From positions 1-64,000 of the forward strand of contig JAUVXD010000008.1 of the NCBI GenBank assembly GCA_030603805.1: DNA of 64,000 bases. The letters run 5' to 3'. The notes below the pieces were generated by a model, which saw only the letters and a list, made by a program, of their open reading frames with translations, was not told where the DNA came from and did no database searches. The DNA comes from Acholeplasmataceae bacterium (GTDB taxonomy: Bacteria > Bacillota_I > Bacilli_A > Acholeplasmatales > Acholeplasmataceae). Positions 1-7,304 of the stretch are shown in pieces. The stretch's first letter is position 1; each line of letters opens with the position of its first letter. Position numbers and translations under genes: made by a program.

Positions 1-63
1 TCGTATATGTCTGTTCTCATGTTTGTATACCTTTCCTTTGTGCGTATGGATTTAGTATACAAA

Positions 64-111
64 AAAATGTAGTATTTATGGCATTTTCATTCCGCCATTT
101 TACTACATTTT
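64..111. repeat. Long inverted repeat (hairpin) near left edge
   Basis: Two arms, 64-82 and 94-111, form a nearly perfect hairpin: AAAATGTAGTA plus ATGGC pair with GCCAT plus TACTACATTTT, with a small internal mismatch. It could be a bidirectional terminator or the end of a mobile element. Together with the terminator at 185-215 and the repeat at 228-307, this is all I see in the first 330 bases; no gene is supported there. Confidence 0.55.
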
Positions 112-184
112 AACATCGCCATTTACACTAATGGGTTAAACACTTACGCATATGTCTAGAAATATAAATGGCTTAACAAAGACA

Positions 185-215
185 AAAAAAGCCTGATACC
201 TAATCGTATCAGACT
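185..215 (-). terminator. Rho-independent terminator (minus strand)
   Basis: On the minus strand CTGATAC, a six-base loop and GTATCAG form a stem that is followed by GC and a run of seven T. It lies downstream of the minus-strand gene ending at 331 and probably ends its transcript. Confidence 0.6.
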
Positions 216-227
216 AATGCTTTGCTA

Positions 228-307
228 ATGTGTGATGCTACCTATTTTAATACAAATTAGCACCCTATGATTTTTTTTAGCACCCCTATGATTTTTTTAG
301 CACCCCT
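228..307. repeat. Direct repeat R1, copy 1, with internal TAGCACCC iterations
   Basis: This segment begins ATGTGTGATGCTACCTATTT and contains three TAGCACCC motifs spaced about 20 bases apart, separated by ATGATTTTTT-like spacers. A closely similar segment lies at 3307-3385 in the same orientation. Iterated motifs beside a TGT start recall IS21-family ends, where they are transposase binding sites, but no IS21 genes are present here. The two copies bracket a three-gene module. Confidence 0.7.
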
Positions 308-330
308 AAATTATCGCGCTGTTAAACAGT

Positions 331-1839
331 CTAATTATATCCATTATTATCTAAATAAAATTCATATATTATTATTTCATTTGTACCAAAATAATAATAG
401 AAAACATATAGTTTGTTTATTCCGTTTTCTAGCTCTCCCTCATTGTAATTGTTTGCTGTTTCATTATAAATTAAGTAATAATCGGCTTCTTGATCAATAA
501 ACATGTTAAGTTTAGCTTTCATAAGTATTGTTTTGCTTGTTACCCAATGCACATTATTTATTAATGAATCTTCAAACGTATTTATATTATTAGTAAGTAA
601 AACCTTATGCTTTTCTGTAAATGGTATTATTGTCTTATTATCCTCAGTGAATTTAAAAGTTTTTTCAGAAACTGATAAACCATCCTCCGGAATATAAATG
701 CTAGCAATATTGAAAATGTTTTTTGCAATTTCATAGTCTTTAGAATATCTTTCATTAAACGTTCCTGGAATCACAAGTGTCATAGCTAAGATTCCTAGTG
801 TAGCTATTGGAACAATAATGTAAGAAACTATAATTAGTTTTGATTTGTAATTTTTCTTACTTAAATACATCACATAGAAGAATGCTACCACGAGAGGGAT
901 AATCAAAACTGAAAATATTGGGATATCGTTCATCGAATCACGCGTTGAATAATAACTATTCAATTCATTAGAGGCATTATCAAGAATTAATGACATTGAA
1001 ATAAATATTGCAATTGTTAATATAATTGATCCTATTAGACTATAAAATAATGCTTTTTGTGAAAATAAATACTTTTTGTTTGTCTTTTGTGTTTCAGCAA
1101 TTTTTCTAGATTTTACTTTTTCAACATTAATATTTTTATTTCTTAAAAAATCAAGTAAGGAACCTTTATCACCATTTATAAAATCATTTAAGTCCATTTG
1201 AAAAAACTTTCTTTTCATTGACGGATGTTCTAGATATAAATAATGATTTGATATTTTCGCTTTTTTAAATGCTTGATATTTCACTTTAGATTCAGTCGTT
1301 GACACCCCGTCTTCAAAATAAATCACCAATTCCTCATCTTTAAAAATAAACCTTTGAAGATTTTTCTTTGAGAAATTCAAATTTTTTTGAGCTTTTTTAT
1401 GTTCAAAATAATTTATTACTATTAATATAATAGGAACTGCTATAATTAAAAACGTAGCCACAAATAATAAGCGTTCTTCTAATGATATATCACCAATCAC
1501 TATAATTAAAATAAGAATCAGTGTAATAGGCATAATTTTAGATAGATGTCTAATAAAATAATTGGCGGTTTCTAAAAGTAAATACCTATAGCTAATTTCA
1601 GAATGGATTGTTCTTATAATTAAACTATTATCTTTATCAATCATTTCATCATTAATTAAAACATCGACTTTTACATTAAAAAACTTAGCTAATGCTATCA
1701 GTTTTTCAGTAGATGGACTTGACTGATTCGTTTCCCATAAACTTATGCTTTGCCTTGAAACATCAAGCTTATTAGCAAGTTCTTCCTGTGAAAGTTTATT
1801 TACTTTTCTTAATTCTGTAATTTTATTTCCTAAATTCAT
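331..1839 (-). CDS. XRE-family HTH regulator fused to a multi-pass membrane domain
   Basis: The 502-residue protein starts with a helix-turn-helix of the XRE (Cro/C1) type in residues 1-65 (RQSISLWE recognition helix region). Hydrophobic membrane segments follow at about 95-110, 120-145, 265-290, 310-330 and 340-365, then a C-terminal region of about 130 residues that I do not recognise. Such regulators may bind DNA at the membrane and respond to envelope signals; this is inference. It has its own upstream region with GGTGAT as ribosome binding site and a TATAAT-like box near 1858. Residue use (Asn, Ile, Lys, Tyr) is very AT-driven, fitting the accessory setting. Confidence 0.8.
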   Translation of the reverse strand: MNLGNKITELRKVNKLSQEELANKLDVSRQSISLWETNQSSPSTEKLIALAKFFNVKVDVLINDEMIDKDNSLIIRTIHSEISYRYLLLETANYFIRHLSKIMPITLILILIIVIGDISLEERLLFVATFLIIAVPIILIVINYFEHKKAQKNLNFSKKNLQRFIFKDEELVIYFEDGVSTTESKVKYQAFKKAKISNHYLYLEHPSMKRKFFQMDLNDFINGDKGSLLDFLRNKNINVEKVKSRKIAETQKTNKKYLFSQKALFYSLIGSIILTIAIFISMSLILDNASNELNSYYSTRDSMNDIPIFSVLIIPLVVAFFYVMYLSKKNYKSKLIIVSYIIVPIATLGILAMTLVIPGTFNERYSKDYEIAKNIFNIASIYIPEDGLSVSEKTFKFTEDNKTIIPFTEKHKVLLTNNINTFEDSLINNVHWVTSKTILMKAKLNMFIDQEADYYLIYNETANNYNEGELENGINKLYVFYYYFGTNEIIIYEFYLDNNGYN

Positions 1840-1967
1840 ATTATCACCATACTTATTATATTATATTGAACTCTGAATACCACCAATTATTAATTGCACC
1901 AACGCAATTATCACTTGCTATAATAGAATAATATAATTTTTTTACTCTTAATGTAACTAATATTTCT

Positions 1968-2498
1968 TTATAGAATTAACTCATCAATCGTCATATTATA
2001 AATCTGAGATAAACCATATACCACATCAAGTCTAACTAACCTAGTTCCCATCTCATAACCTTTCAGAGTAGCTTCACTAATGTTTAATAAATCAGCCACA
2101 AATTTTAATGACATATCATGATATAGTCTTTGTTCTTTTATGGACTTTCCGATTTTTACTTTATCAATGGATTTAAGTTTTAACTTATGTTTTGGAAAAC
2201 AGATTCGACTCCAATTGTTCATGATTTCATCTAAGTTATTAAATGTTTTAAAATTGTATTTTAGTTCCTCATTATTGATTAATGACTTTTCTAGTAATTC
2301 ATTTTGTTCATCAGAAAGTGAACATTTCAATATTTCGTATTGTTCTAGAATTTCTTTTGCTTCTTTGTATTTCTTAATGTTATTTATGCGATAATCAGTA
2401 CTTACTATACTATCATATGAGTTGATGATAGACTTCGCATTTCTTAAATAATGTCTACACCATTTCCAAAAATCTGTTTCATTATTTCTGAAGAGCAT
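1968..2498 (-). CDS. Small protein with C-terminal XRE-type helix-turn-helix
   Basis: The 176-residue protein has an N-terminal alpha-helical region of about 110 residues without a recognised family. A helix-turn-helix at about 115-176 contains IGKSIKEQR, LNISEATLKGYEMG and a final IDELIL. The start codon lies inside the preceding gene (overlap 2482-2498), so translation is probably coupled to the AbiEi-like gene. In classical AbiE systems the partner is the nucleotidyltransferase AbiEii; here no nucleotidyltransferase motif (GSxxxGxxxxxSDxD) is visible, so the partner is different. It may be a cognate regulator or an unrecognised effector. Confidence 0.7.
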   Translation of the reverse strand: MLFRNNETDFWKWCRHYLRNAKSIINSYDSIVSTDYRINNIKKYKEAKEILEQYEILKCSLSDEQNELLEKSLINNEELKYNFKTFNNLDEIMNNWSRICFPKHKLKLKSIDKVKIGKSIKEQRLYHDMSLKFVADLLNISEATLKGYEMGTRLVRLDVVYGLSQIYNMTIDELIL

Positions 2499-3135
2499 TT
2501 TTATAATTCTCTTTGTAGATGTTTATGAGATTATTCTTAATTGAATATCTATTTAATAATTCATCAAGAGTAGCTATTGTTGAGTATTTATATGGATGGT
2601 GCGTTATAATCTCTTTGAAAATCTCATCGGAATATGATTTTATCCCAGATTCTTTTTCTTCATGATAGCGAATATAATCCATATCTTTTATAGAACCTAC
2701 TTTTTCTATTAACTCCAAGGCAGTAATTAGACTTACTACTTCATCATAAAAAAATGCATTAAATTTAATGAGGTGGTATTTATTAATGGATTTGTTGTTA
2801 GAAACTATTTTGTTCGTATAAATCTGAATAGTATCATCATCTTGATCTCCGATATCATAATAGTTATACATGGCTCTTCCAACCATCATACCGCTAAAAT
2901 GATCCACATAATATTCTTTGATTGCATTATCAATGTCAATATGTTGATCCGAGTTGACAATATATACACCTTTAGCAATACTTGAAACAATTTTTTCATC
3001 TTCTAATCTATTTAGGATCTTTAGTAGAGTTTTATATGGTATCAAAGAAAAGCGATGGTTTTGTTCATATTGAACATCAAATAATCGTCCTTGATTTTGT
3101 ATACAAAACTCTCTTAATGTTTTTGTGTAATTCAT
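2482..3135 (-). CDS. AbiEi-like winged-helix protein (DUF6088-like)
   Basis: This 217-residue protein resembles the AbiEi/DUF6088 antitoxin-type regulators. It has an N-terminal winged-helix region (about 1-60, ending in IAKGVYIV) and a middle region with HFSGMMVGRAMYNYYDIGDQ, typical of the family's central domain. Known AbiEi proteins repress their own operon through inverted repeats. Here a promoter at 3157-3185 has the palindrome TGTCGACA inside its spacer and further TCGACA half-sites just upstream, which fits autoregulation. It is the first gene of a two-gene unit with the HTH gene at 1968-2498. Family assignment is from memory of the motif layout, so moderately sure. Confidence 0.65.
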   Translation of the reverse strand: MNYTKTLREFCIQNQGRLFDVQYEQNHRFSLIPYKTLLKILNRLEDEKIVSSIAKGVYIVNSDQHIDIDNAIKEYYVDHFSGMMVGRAMYNYYDIGDQDDDTIQIYTNKIVSNNKSINKYHLIKFNAFFYDEVVSLITALELIEKVGSIKDMDYIRYHEEKESGIKSYSDEIFKEIITHHPYKYSTIATLDELLNRYSIKNNLINIYKENYKNALQK

Positions 3136-3156
3136 TATGTCACCGCCTTTGTCTAT

Positions 3157-3207
3157 ATTATACCTTAATATGTCGACATTTTGAATATTTTATTCGACAT
3201 TGTCGAC
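3157..3207 (-). promoter_or_regulatory. Promoter with TGTCGACA operator palindromes
   Basis: On the minus strand a -35 like TTCAAA (3180-3185) and a -10 TATAAT (3157-3162) are 17 bp apart. The perfect palindrome TGTCGACA (3171-3178) sits in the spacer. A second palindrome, TCGACA-T-TGTCGA, lies at 3194-3206 and a single TGTCGAC at 3291-3297. They probably bind the AbiEi-like protein or its HTH partner. Confidence 0.6.
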
Positions 3208-3306
3208 TTTTTTCGGTATGATTAAAAATTCCATAAAATACCTTTATAGAGCGATAAAAATAAAAAAGACATCTTGCATCGGATACAAAATGTCGACTTT
3301 TAATGT

Positions 3307-3385
3307 ATGTGTGATGCTACCTATTTTGATACAAATTAGCACCCCATCATTTTTTTAGCACCCTTAAATGAATTTTAGCACCCCT
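3307..3385. repeat. Direct repeat R1, copy 2
   Basis: It repeats the 228-307 segment in the same orientation, sharing GTGATGCTACCTATTT, ACAAATTAGCACCC and further TAGCACCC iterations, with scattered changes in the second half. The rest of the 3136-3448 intergenic stretch holds the operators described above and the start of repeat R2. Confidence 0.7.
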
Positions 3386-3415
3386 ATAAAAACGGCTCAA
3401 CAAAAGGAAGTTTAG

Positions 3416-3449
3416 AAAATGACTGTTGAATTTGCCCTATACAGTCCAT
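3416..3449. repeat. Direct repeat R2, copy 1 (hairpin-forming, IS-end-like)
   Basis: This 34-base segment matches 6158-6191 with only two differences and in the same orientation. It contains GACTGT and ACAGTC as inverted arms and ends in TCCAT. The matching copy ends at the right side of the IS3-type transposase region, so this copy may be a solo end left by an earlier insertion. Confidence 0.7.
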
Positions 3450-4273
3450 CAATCAACCAAGTAATAGGTAATTACATGTATTGCACCTATCTGATTTTGA
3501 TTATCGATGAATGCTCTACCTATCCATATATTTGTAGCCGATGACTGATGATTAAACGTAATACTGTCGATTAAATCAATGTTGTTATTATTATCAATTG
3601 AATATGAATCTATCAAATTATTATGAGTTACAGGTTCATCTCCCCAAATGTAACTCAAGTTAATGTCTATCCATAATCCTTGAGAAGCTTGTTCGGTACC
3701 ATGTGTATTAAAAATAGTTTCGAAATCAACCTTTGAAAGTCTTTGGGTGTGCTCCTGAAGTTTGAAGTGGAATACAGATGGATTCACGATTGAAGGGGCT
3801 GTCCTAAACACTATTTTATTATCGCTCAATACACCTGCATATTCCACCAGTTGTCCATCTTTTGGAATCAAAACGATGAGTGAAAATTCCTTAATCCGTC
3901 CTTGGGTATCTAAAAGGATATGTATCACTCTATCTCGTCCAACCATAATATCAGCATCAGCATTGGATGACTGATACAAATCAGCATAGAAATCATTAAA
4001 ACTGAACTCATGAATGTCTGTAGATATTTCTACTGAAAACGACTTATACATATTCTGCTCGATCGTGTATTTAACTAAAACATACCCGAAAATGGTTAGT
4101 ATACCGACGATTGATAAGACTAACAATCTAAACTCAAGTGATCTACCAACTTTTTTCTTTATCGTTCCTTTAAGTATTTGATTAATATGGCGTGTGTACA
4201 ATAAATAAATCACTAAACCCACAATTACAAATAGGAGAGAAATTACTGATACTTCCAAGATAGTTTTTAACAT
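3449..4273 (-). CDS. Uncharacterised membrane protein linked to a LytTR regulator
   Basis: I do not recognise this 274-residue protein. It has two N-terminal membrane segments at about 5-27 and 48-68 and a long soluble part (about 75-274) rich in beta-type sequence, likely outside the membrane. It follows the LytTR gene with a 14-bp gap and a good ribosome site (GGAGGG), so both are one operon. In comparable LytTR operons the partner membrane protein (for example DUF3021) restrains the regulator; a similar sensor or anti-regulator role is plausible here but the sequence is not DUF3021. Its TGA stop lies directly at the edge of repeat R2. Confidence 0.6.
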   Translation of the reverse strand: MLKTILEVSVISLLFVIVGLVIYLLYTRHINQILKGTIKKKVGRSLEFRLLVLSIVGILTIFGYVLVKYTIEQNMYKSFSVEISTDIHEFSFNDFYADLYQSSNADADIMVGRDRVIHILLDTQGRIKEFSLIVLIPKDGQLVEYAGVLSDNKIVFRTAPSIVNPSVFHFKLQEHTQRLSKVDFETIFNTHGTEQASQGLWIDINLSYIWGDEPVTHNNLIDSYSIDNNNNIDLIDSITFNHQSSATNIWIGRAFIDNQNQIGAIHVITYYLVD

Positions 4274-4287
4274 TGCTCATTTCCCTC

Positions 4288-4734
4288 CTAAAAACCAATT
4301 TTCTCTTTGAACTGATAGTAATAAGTTCTAGATACGGTGGTTTTCGTACCATTTTCTAGTAACAATTCAAATTTCATGCCTATGATTGGACGTATATGTT
4401 TTATTTTCTCTTTATTGACTATTGTCGAGTTATGTACTCGAATAAAATCATCGTTTTGAATACTGTTTTGAATATTTGCTAATGTATCTCGCTTATAATA
4501 TTGCCCGTCTTTTCTATGGATAACGATATTGTGACCAAAACTCTCTATGTAAATGATGCTTTCAACGGGAATGATATAAACATCATCATCTTTTTTAGCG
4601 GAAATTGATTGGAATACGTTATCTTCTGACAAAGTAAAGTCAGCTTGTTCATCTATTATTATTCCTAGTTTTTCTAGTTCTTTTTTTATAATTTCATAGT
4701 TTACTGGATTAACATTTAGTCTTATCCTCATCAT
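4288..4734 (-). CDS. LytTR-domain DNA-binding regulator
   Basis: The 148-residue protein has an N-terminal 40-50 residue segment and a C-terminal LytTR domain with the family's usual motifs: IPVESIIYIESFGHN, a beta strand IVIHRKDG, then FIRVHNSTIVNKEKI and the closing YYYQFK region. LytTR domains bind direct repeats upstream of target genes. There is no receiver domain, so it is of the stand-alone class often paired with a membrane inhibitor. The ATG at 4734 follows GGAGGAGG at good spacing; an in-frame TTG at 4752 would place the Shine-Dalgarno inside the gene and is unlikely. Confidence 0.85.
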   Translation of the reverse strand: MMRIRLNVNPVNYEIIKKELEKLGIIIDEQADFTLSEDNVFQSISAKKDDDVYIIPVESIIYIESFGHNIVIHRKDGQYYKRDTLANIQNSIQNDDFIRVHNSTIVNKEKIKHIRPIIGMKFELLLENGTKTTVSRTYYYQFKEKIGF

Positions 4735-4974
4735 CAAATACCTCCTCCACAATTAAGAACATTTTACACTATATTTGATATTAATGCATTAAATTGTCCT
4801 ATATTACACCTATTCCATCATAACTGACATTTAATATTAAAGAATAGACTAACCAAGTGAATTCTAGAGAAGCAAGAGAAAAATAAAGCATATGTATATT
4901 TTTTATGATAACCCACTAAGGTATTGTAATAACATATTGTATACTATTACATACTAAACTTAGAAAAGGAAATC

Positions 4975-6099
4975 ATGAGTATGAAATACACATCAGATTT
5001 AAGGACAGAAATTATCGACCTATATAAAAAAGGATGGAACATCACAAAATTATCCAATAAATTCAAGATACCAAGAACAACCATATATCACTGGATTGAT
5101 ATGCAAATCGAAAAACCTCTAAATGAGTTCTCTTTAACAAGAAGAGATGTTTATGATAATCAATTTAAACTTGAAAGATTGGAACTCATCAATACAATAC
5201 AGCATTTTGTAATATCAATGCTTGATATATCTAAAGAGAAAAAACTTGAGCTTGTTTACTTACTTGCAGAGAAACTTTATCCCATTAAAACCATATGTAG
5301 AGTACTAGGGATGCAACCATCCACCTTCTATCATGACAAAAATAGAAAACCTGAGGTATATCTAATTGATGAAGCTGATGATGAGTTTAAATCACTCATT
5401 CAATCTATCTTTAATGAATCAGATGGTAGGTTTGGTGGAAGGAAGATACGCATTCAATTAGTCAAGGATGGTCATATCATTAGTCACCAAAGAGTACTTA
5501 GATTGATGAAAGAAATGGATCTCAAACCCAATCTACCCGATGAAAACTATAATAACTATCATAAAAGAAAATATGCTTATAAACCGAACATCATTTCAAA
5601 ATCAGAGTTTTACCCTGAAATCAATAAGATATGGGTAAGTGATATTACATATATACGTGTTCGAAAAGAGCATTATTATTTGACTGTGATCATCGACTTG
5701 TACTCAAGAAAAGTGATTGGTCATCAACTAGCAAAGACATTAGGCTCTTCTGAATTGATTGAACTGATGAGGATAACCTTTCAAATCAGAAATCAACCTA
5801 AGGAACTTATTTTCCATAGTGATCAAGGTTTACAATATACTGCAAAAGCTTTTAAGTCCTATCTTAAGCAAAATAACATAACACAATCATTTTCTAAGAA
5901 AGGTTGTCCATACGATAATTCTGTTGCTGAAAGTTTTTTCGCAAGTATCAAGAAGGAAGAAATATATAGACACATCTACAATAGCTATGATCACTTAAGA
6001 ATTTGTATTGACGAGTACGTCATCTTCTACAATGAAAAACGTCCACATGCTTCCCTAAAATATTCGACACCCTCTGAGTATGAGTTTACGTTTACATAA
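4975..6099 (+). CDS. IS3-family transposase, single-frame (OrfA-OrfB in one reading frame)
   Basis: The 374-residue protein has an N-terminal helix-turn-helix (about 5-45), a linking region with an HTH_21-like segment (GRFGGRKIR near 151) and a C-terminal integrase core. The DDE triad is visible as D223 (WVSDITY), D283 (HSDQG) and E319 (NSVAESFF), giving the D-D-35-E spacing. Most IS3 elements need a programmed -1 frameshift between OrfA and OrfB; here one continuous frame encodes both, as in some mycoplasma elements. All catalytic residues are intact, so the enzyme may be active. Confidence 0.9.
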   Translation: MSMKYTSDLRTEIIDLYKKGWNITKLSNKFKIPRTTIYHWIDMQIEKPLNEFSLTRRDVYDNQFKLERLELINTIQHFVISMLDISKEKKLELVYLLAEKLYPIKTICRVLGMQPSTFYHDKNRKPEVYLIDEADDEFKSLIQSIFNESDGRFGGRKIRIQLVKDGHIISHQRVLRLMKEMDLKPNLPDENYNNYHKRKYAYKPNIISKSEFYPEINKIWVSDITYIRVRKEHYYLTVIIDLYSRKVIGHQLAKTLGSSELIELMRITFQIRNQPKELIFHSDQGLQYTAKAFKSYLKQNNITQSFSKKGCPYDNSVAESFFASIKKEEIYRHIYNSYDHLRICIDEYVIFYNEKRPHASLKYSTPSEYEFTFT

Positions 6100-6103
6100 A
6101 GCG

Positions 6104-6133
6104 AAAAAAAAGACCATCAGTTTTGATGGTTCT
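6104..6133. terminator. Bidirectional terminator after transposase and tRNA genes
   Basis: The stem ACCATCA / TGATGGT has a short loop. On the minus strand it is followed by eight T, so it can end the tRNA-Arg/tRNA-Ser transcript; on the plus strand it lies just behind the transposase stop codon. Confidence 0.7.
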
Positions 6134-6157
6134 TCTTCCAAAAAGGGTCAACTGTCG

Positions 6158-6191
6158 AAAATGACTGTTGTATTTACCCTATACAGTCCAT
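6158..6191. repeat. Direct repeat R2, copy 2 (right end of IS3 region)
   Basis: It matches 3416-3449 with two substitutions. GACTGT and ACAGTC form a hairpin. It touches the tRNA-Ser gene, whose CCA end begins at 6193. Confidence 0.7.
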
Positions 6192-6192
6192 A

Positions 6193-6281
6193 TGGCGGAG
6201 GAAAGGGGATTTGAACCCCTGCGCCTTTGACAGCCTACGAGCTTTCCAAGCCCGCCTCTTCAGCCACTTGAGTATTCCTCC
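6193..6281 (-). tRNA. tRNA-Ser (anticodon GGA)
   Basis: On the minus strand the acceptor arms GGAGGAA and TTCCTCC pair, the anticodon stem CGGGC/GCTCG encloses the loop TTGGAAA (anticodon GGA), and a long variable arm typical of serine tRNAs precedes the GGTTCAAATCC T arm. The CCA end is encoded. Confidence 0.95.
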
Positions 6282-6286
6282 ATTTT

Positions 6287-6364
6287 TGGCGCACCCGACA
6301 TGAATTGAACATGCGACCTTAACCTTCGGAGGGTTACGCTCTCATCCAACTGAGCTACGGGTGC
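6287..6364 (-). tRNA. tRNA-Arg (anticodon CCG)
   Basis: On the minus strand the acceptor arms GCACCCG and CGGGTGC pair, the anticodon stem TAACC/GGTTA holds the loop CTCCGAA (anticodon CCG), and the CCA end is encoded. It lies 5 bp upstream of tRNA-Ser and is probably co-transcribed with it. Confidence 0.93.
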
Positions 6365-6560
6365 ACATGATGTCGCGATAATTATTTTACCATGTAACAG
6401 ACATTTTGTCTAATCAAAAATGTGAGAATTCATCAAATACACCTAAAGTTTTCCCATTCATTAAAACTTGTGTTAAAATATAGGAAGTAATCTCTAGGTA
6501 ATCGGTTTTTTAACAAGATATTTACCTAAAAATGAAGCGATTTTTACAGGAGGAAACATC

Positions 6561-7304
6561 TTGAGTAAACCCATATTTAATCGTTATGAGCGAAAATATC
6601 TCGTTTCGACAAAGCAAAAAGATGAACTCATCTCCTTCTTTAAAGAGCATTTGATTGATGATCCTTATTCAATTGATGGAAACCACTACACCATTTATAA
6701 TATTTATTTTGATACACCTGACTTTAGTATCATTAGAAATTCTATTCAAAAACCTGTTTATAAAGATAAACTGAGACTGAGGGCGTATAAATTTCCACTA
6801 GCACCAGAAGATATGGTTTTTCTAGAAATAAAGAAAAAATATGAGGGTAGAATTAACAAGAGGCGTGTCAATTTGACATACAAAGCAGCTTTAGATTATT
6901 TAAATTTAGGTATCTTTCCAACGATTGAAGATTATGTAGAAAAACAAGTCATGAATGAAGTTGACTATTTTATTAAAATTCATAAGGCAACACCTGGTGC
7001 TTTTATTCGATATGATCGCATAGCTCTCATGTCTCCAAAAGACGATTTTAGAATCACTTTTGATCATAATATCATCTTTAGAAATAAAGATGTCAGCTTG
7101 GATAAAAATGGTGGCCATCCCATTCTTGATTCAAAAGATTATTGGCTAATGGAAGTCAAAAGCGAAGATAACTTCCCATTCTGGCTAGCTAGAAAATTAT
7201 CCGATTACGAATTATACAGTCAAAGCTTTTCAAAATATGGAAAAGCTTACCAACACTACCTATCAGGAGGCACAACAGATGATTACATACTTTATCACTA
7301 TTAG
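6561..7304 (+). CDS. VTC-domain protein, probable polyphosphate polymerase
   Basis: The 247-residue protein is a single VTC domain, the catalytic fold of the yeast vacuolar polyphosphate polymerase Vtc4 (triphosphate tunnel family). Tunnel-type basic residues are visible: RYERKYLVS at the start, KLRLRAYKF near 75, EIKKKYEGRINKRRV near 95, IRYDR near 150 and the acidic LMEVKS near 198. Bacterial VTC proteins are usually encoded with DUF4956 membrane proteins, as here, where the next gene begins inside this one. The pair is therefore likely to make, and perhaps move, polyphosphate at the membrane. The start follows AGGAGG. Confidence 0.85.
   Translation: MSKPIFNRYERKYLVSTKQKDELISFFKEHLIDDPYSIDGNHYTIYNIYFDTPDFSIIRNSIQKPVYKDKLRLRAYKFPLAPEDMVFLEIKKKYEGRINKRRVNLTYKAALDYLNLGIFPTIEDYVEKQVMNEVDYFIKIHKATPGAFIRYDRIALMSPKDDFRITFDHNIIFRNKDVSLDKNGGHPILDSKDYWLMEVKSEDNFPFWLARKLSDYELYSQSFSKYGKAYQHYLSGGTTDDYILYHY

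Larger units (their letters stand above)
4975..6190 (+). mobile_element. IS3-family insertion sequence, right end inferred, left end not found
   Basis: The transposase gene at 4975-6099 is followed by a terminator and by the R2 segment ending in CA at 6190, as expected for an IS3-type right end (reverse strand TGGACTGTATAGGG). I searched 4735-4974 for a matching left inverted repeat and did not find a clear one, so the left end is decayed, lost or further away. The right end is 2 bp from the tRNA-Ser gene. Confidence 0.55.

Noticed and set aside
228-307. CRISPR array
   Set aside because: The TAGCACCC motifs are too short and too closely spaced, spacers are nearly identical, and no cas genes are in the window.
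7237-7278. Upstream in-frame ATG for the DUF4956 gene
   Set aside because: No Shine-Dalgarno site, and the extension is encoded within the VTC gene; the ATG at 7279 has AGGAGG.
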